Origin: Vibrio astriarenae | GTDB lineage: Bacteria; Pseudomonadota; Gammaproteobacteria; Enterobacterales; Vibrionaceae | Direction: 5' to 3' | DNA length: 64,000 nucleotides | NCBI RefSeq assembly: GCF_010587385.1 | Contig: NZ_CP047476.1 | Span: forward strand, 806,001 to 870,000 | Part shown: in pieces, positions 63,243 through 64,000 of the stretch | Position numbering within the stretch: the stretch's first letter is position 1 | Layout: each line of letters opens with the position of its first letter | Notes under the pieces: model-generated | Seen by the model: only the letters and a program-made list of their open reading frames with translations | What the model was told of the DNA's origin: nothing | Databases searched by the model: none | Position numbers and translations under genes: made by a program

Positions 63243-64000
63243 CTAGTCAGTAGCAGCCGATAGTTTGTAGTCTGGTTTTTTCACTGCTTTCAGCAGAGCA
63301 ACACCGATACCGGCAACAATCATAGCCATGAATAGGAAGATCATTTTTCCCCAAAGCGGGTTAGGAACTAGCGTCAACAGAAGAATAAAGCCAGCGGCAA
63401 CAAGAATCATTTTGCCCAACACTTGGCACTGTCTGTTATCTAACTCAATACTTTCAGGCGTGTCCTCTACAACTACCTCGGTTGCAACATTTGAGAAGAA
63501 CTTTTCGATGTTCTTCTCACGCTCAGGAGCTAAGCCCTTGTAGAAGAATTGAGAGCAAACAAAGAACGGTAGAGTAATTAGGCCATGTCCAATAACACCA
63601 AGTGTTACAGATTTCATTTCCGTAAACTCACGATTAGTCAATGGCTGCTCCAAGTTTAATAAGCTCGCAATCATCTCTGGTGTAATTACAAATGCAATGG
63701 TCGCTGATACACACATACCGACTAAGATTGTACCGCCCACTGCCCACTCTGGTGTTTTCTTAATGTAGAAGCCCAACAAAGCCGGAATCAGAATCGGGAA
63801 ACCAATCAGAGTATTAATCAGCATGGTCAAATCAAACAAACCGTACTGTCTAAGCGATGAAAGCCCAAGAGCCGCTAGAATGATCACAACCCCAAATGCT
63901 GCTGTTAGCATCTTGCCGACTTTCAAAAGGTGTTTTTCTGAAGCACCTTTATTAATATATGGCTGGTAGATACTCTTAATGACAATACCGGAGTTACCAT
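63243..64000 (-). CDS. SSS-family Na+/solute symporter, copy 3 (N-terminus beyond window)
   Basis: The frame stays open to the right edge, so the protein is only the C-terminal ~252 residues of an SSS symporter. Visible parts are SGIVIKSIYQPY and EKHLLKVGKMLTAAFGVVIILAA, then PEWAVGGTILVGMCVSATIAF and LVPNPLWGKMIF. It is closest to the copy at 47785 (for example TNREFTEMKSVTLGVIGH versus TSREYTEMKSVTLGLIGH). It is probably the importer for the rhamnoside or oligomer processed by the GH78 and GH43 enzymes downstream. Confidence 0.9.
   Translation of the reverse strand, partial: GNSGIVIKSIYQPYINKGASEKHLLKVGKMLTAAFGVVIILAALGLSSLRQYGLFDLTMLINTLIGFPILIPALLGFYIKKTPEWAVGGTILVGMCVSATIAFVITPEMIASLLNLEQPLTNREFTEMKSVTLGVIGHGLITLPFFVCSQFFYKGLAPEREKNIEKFFSNVATEVVVEDTPESIELDNRQCQVLGKMILVAAGFILLLTLVPNPLWGKMIFLFMAMIVAGIGVALLKAVKKPDYKLSAATD

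Overview
The window reads as chromosomal DNA of a marine gammaproteobacterium, most likely Vibrio or a close relative. This rests on the AT-rich composition, the close match of the protein families to enterobacterial/Vibrio types (Pdu shell proteins, KdgM porins, RhaBAD) and the seaweed-polysaccharide enzymes. No rRNA, tRNA, CRISPR array, phage or intact insertion sequence was seen. The genus is an inference.

Region 1 (1-17415). A truncated OafA-type membrane acyltransferase sits at the left edge. Next, all on the minus strand from about 15973 down to 1039, is a bacterial microcompartment operon: pduA, pduB, a glycyl-radical diol dehydratase, its radical-SAM activase, pduF, pduK, pduL, pduM, pduN, pduP, pduQ, pduU, pduW, a fucO-like dehydrogenase, pduS and pduT. 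It looks like a classical pdu operon in which the B12-dependent dehydratase, its reactivase and the cobalamin enzymes have been replaced by an oxygen-sensitive glycyl radical enzyme. A divergent PocR-AraC regulator follows.

Region 2 (17416-39424). This is a polysaccharide utilisation cluster: a GPH-type sugar symporter, a DUF1961 protein, a heparin-lyase-fold lipoprotein, two tandem PF05426 (alginate-lyase superfamily) proteins, a LacI regulator, a Tat-exported sulfatase, a KdgM porin, a cytoplasmic GH43-like enzyme, an SSS symporter, a GH88 unsaturated glucuronyl hydrolase, a PL25-type ulvan lyase, an SDR, a second FucO-like dehydrogenase and a TauE/SafE exporter.

Region 3 (39544-42317). 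A Crp/Fnr regulator, two small DUF202 membrane proteins and an anaerobic sulfatase-maturating radical SAM enzyme form a tightly overlapping operon, which ends in a strong bidirectional terminator. A small basic ORF lies beyond it.

Region 4 (42412-50991). The rhamnose catabolic operon rhaB-rhaA-rhaD-rhaM ends in a sulfatase with no signal peptide. An SSS symporter and a divergent cupin-AraC regulator lie upstream.

Region 5 (51128-64000). A second GH88, a PL24 ulvan lyase, a small secreted protein, a jelly-roll candidate lyase, a third sulfatase, a second KdgM porin, a second GH43-like enzyme, a GH78 alpha-L-rhamnosidase and a third SSS symporter (cut by the right edge).

Together the genes describe one pathway. 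PL24/PL25 lyases cut ulvan outside the cell, and KdgM porins and SSS/GPH symporters import the oligomers. Sulfatases, matured by the anSME, remove sulfate. GH88, GH43 and GH78 release the 4-deoxy-uronate, (probably) xylose and rhamnose. RhaM/A/B/D convert rhamnose to DHAP and L-lactaldehyde, and a FucO-like enzyme reduces lactaldehyde to 1,2-propanediol. The microcompartment then turns propanediol into propionate (with ATP) and 1-propanol. Recurrent promoter motifs suggest common regulation. The individual families are recognised from sequence; the assembled ulvan-to-propionate pathway is an inference.
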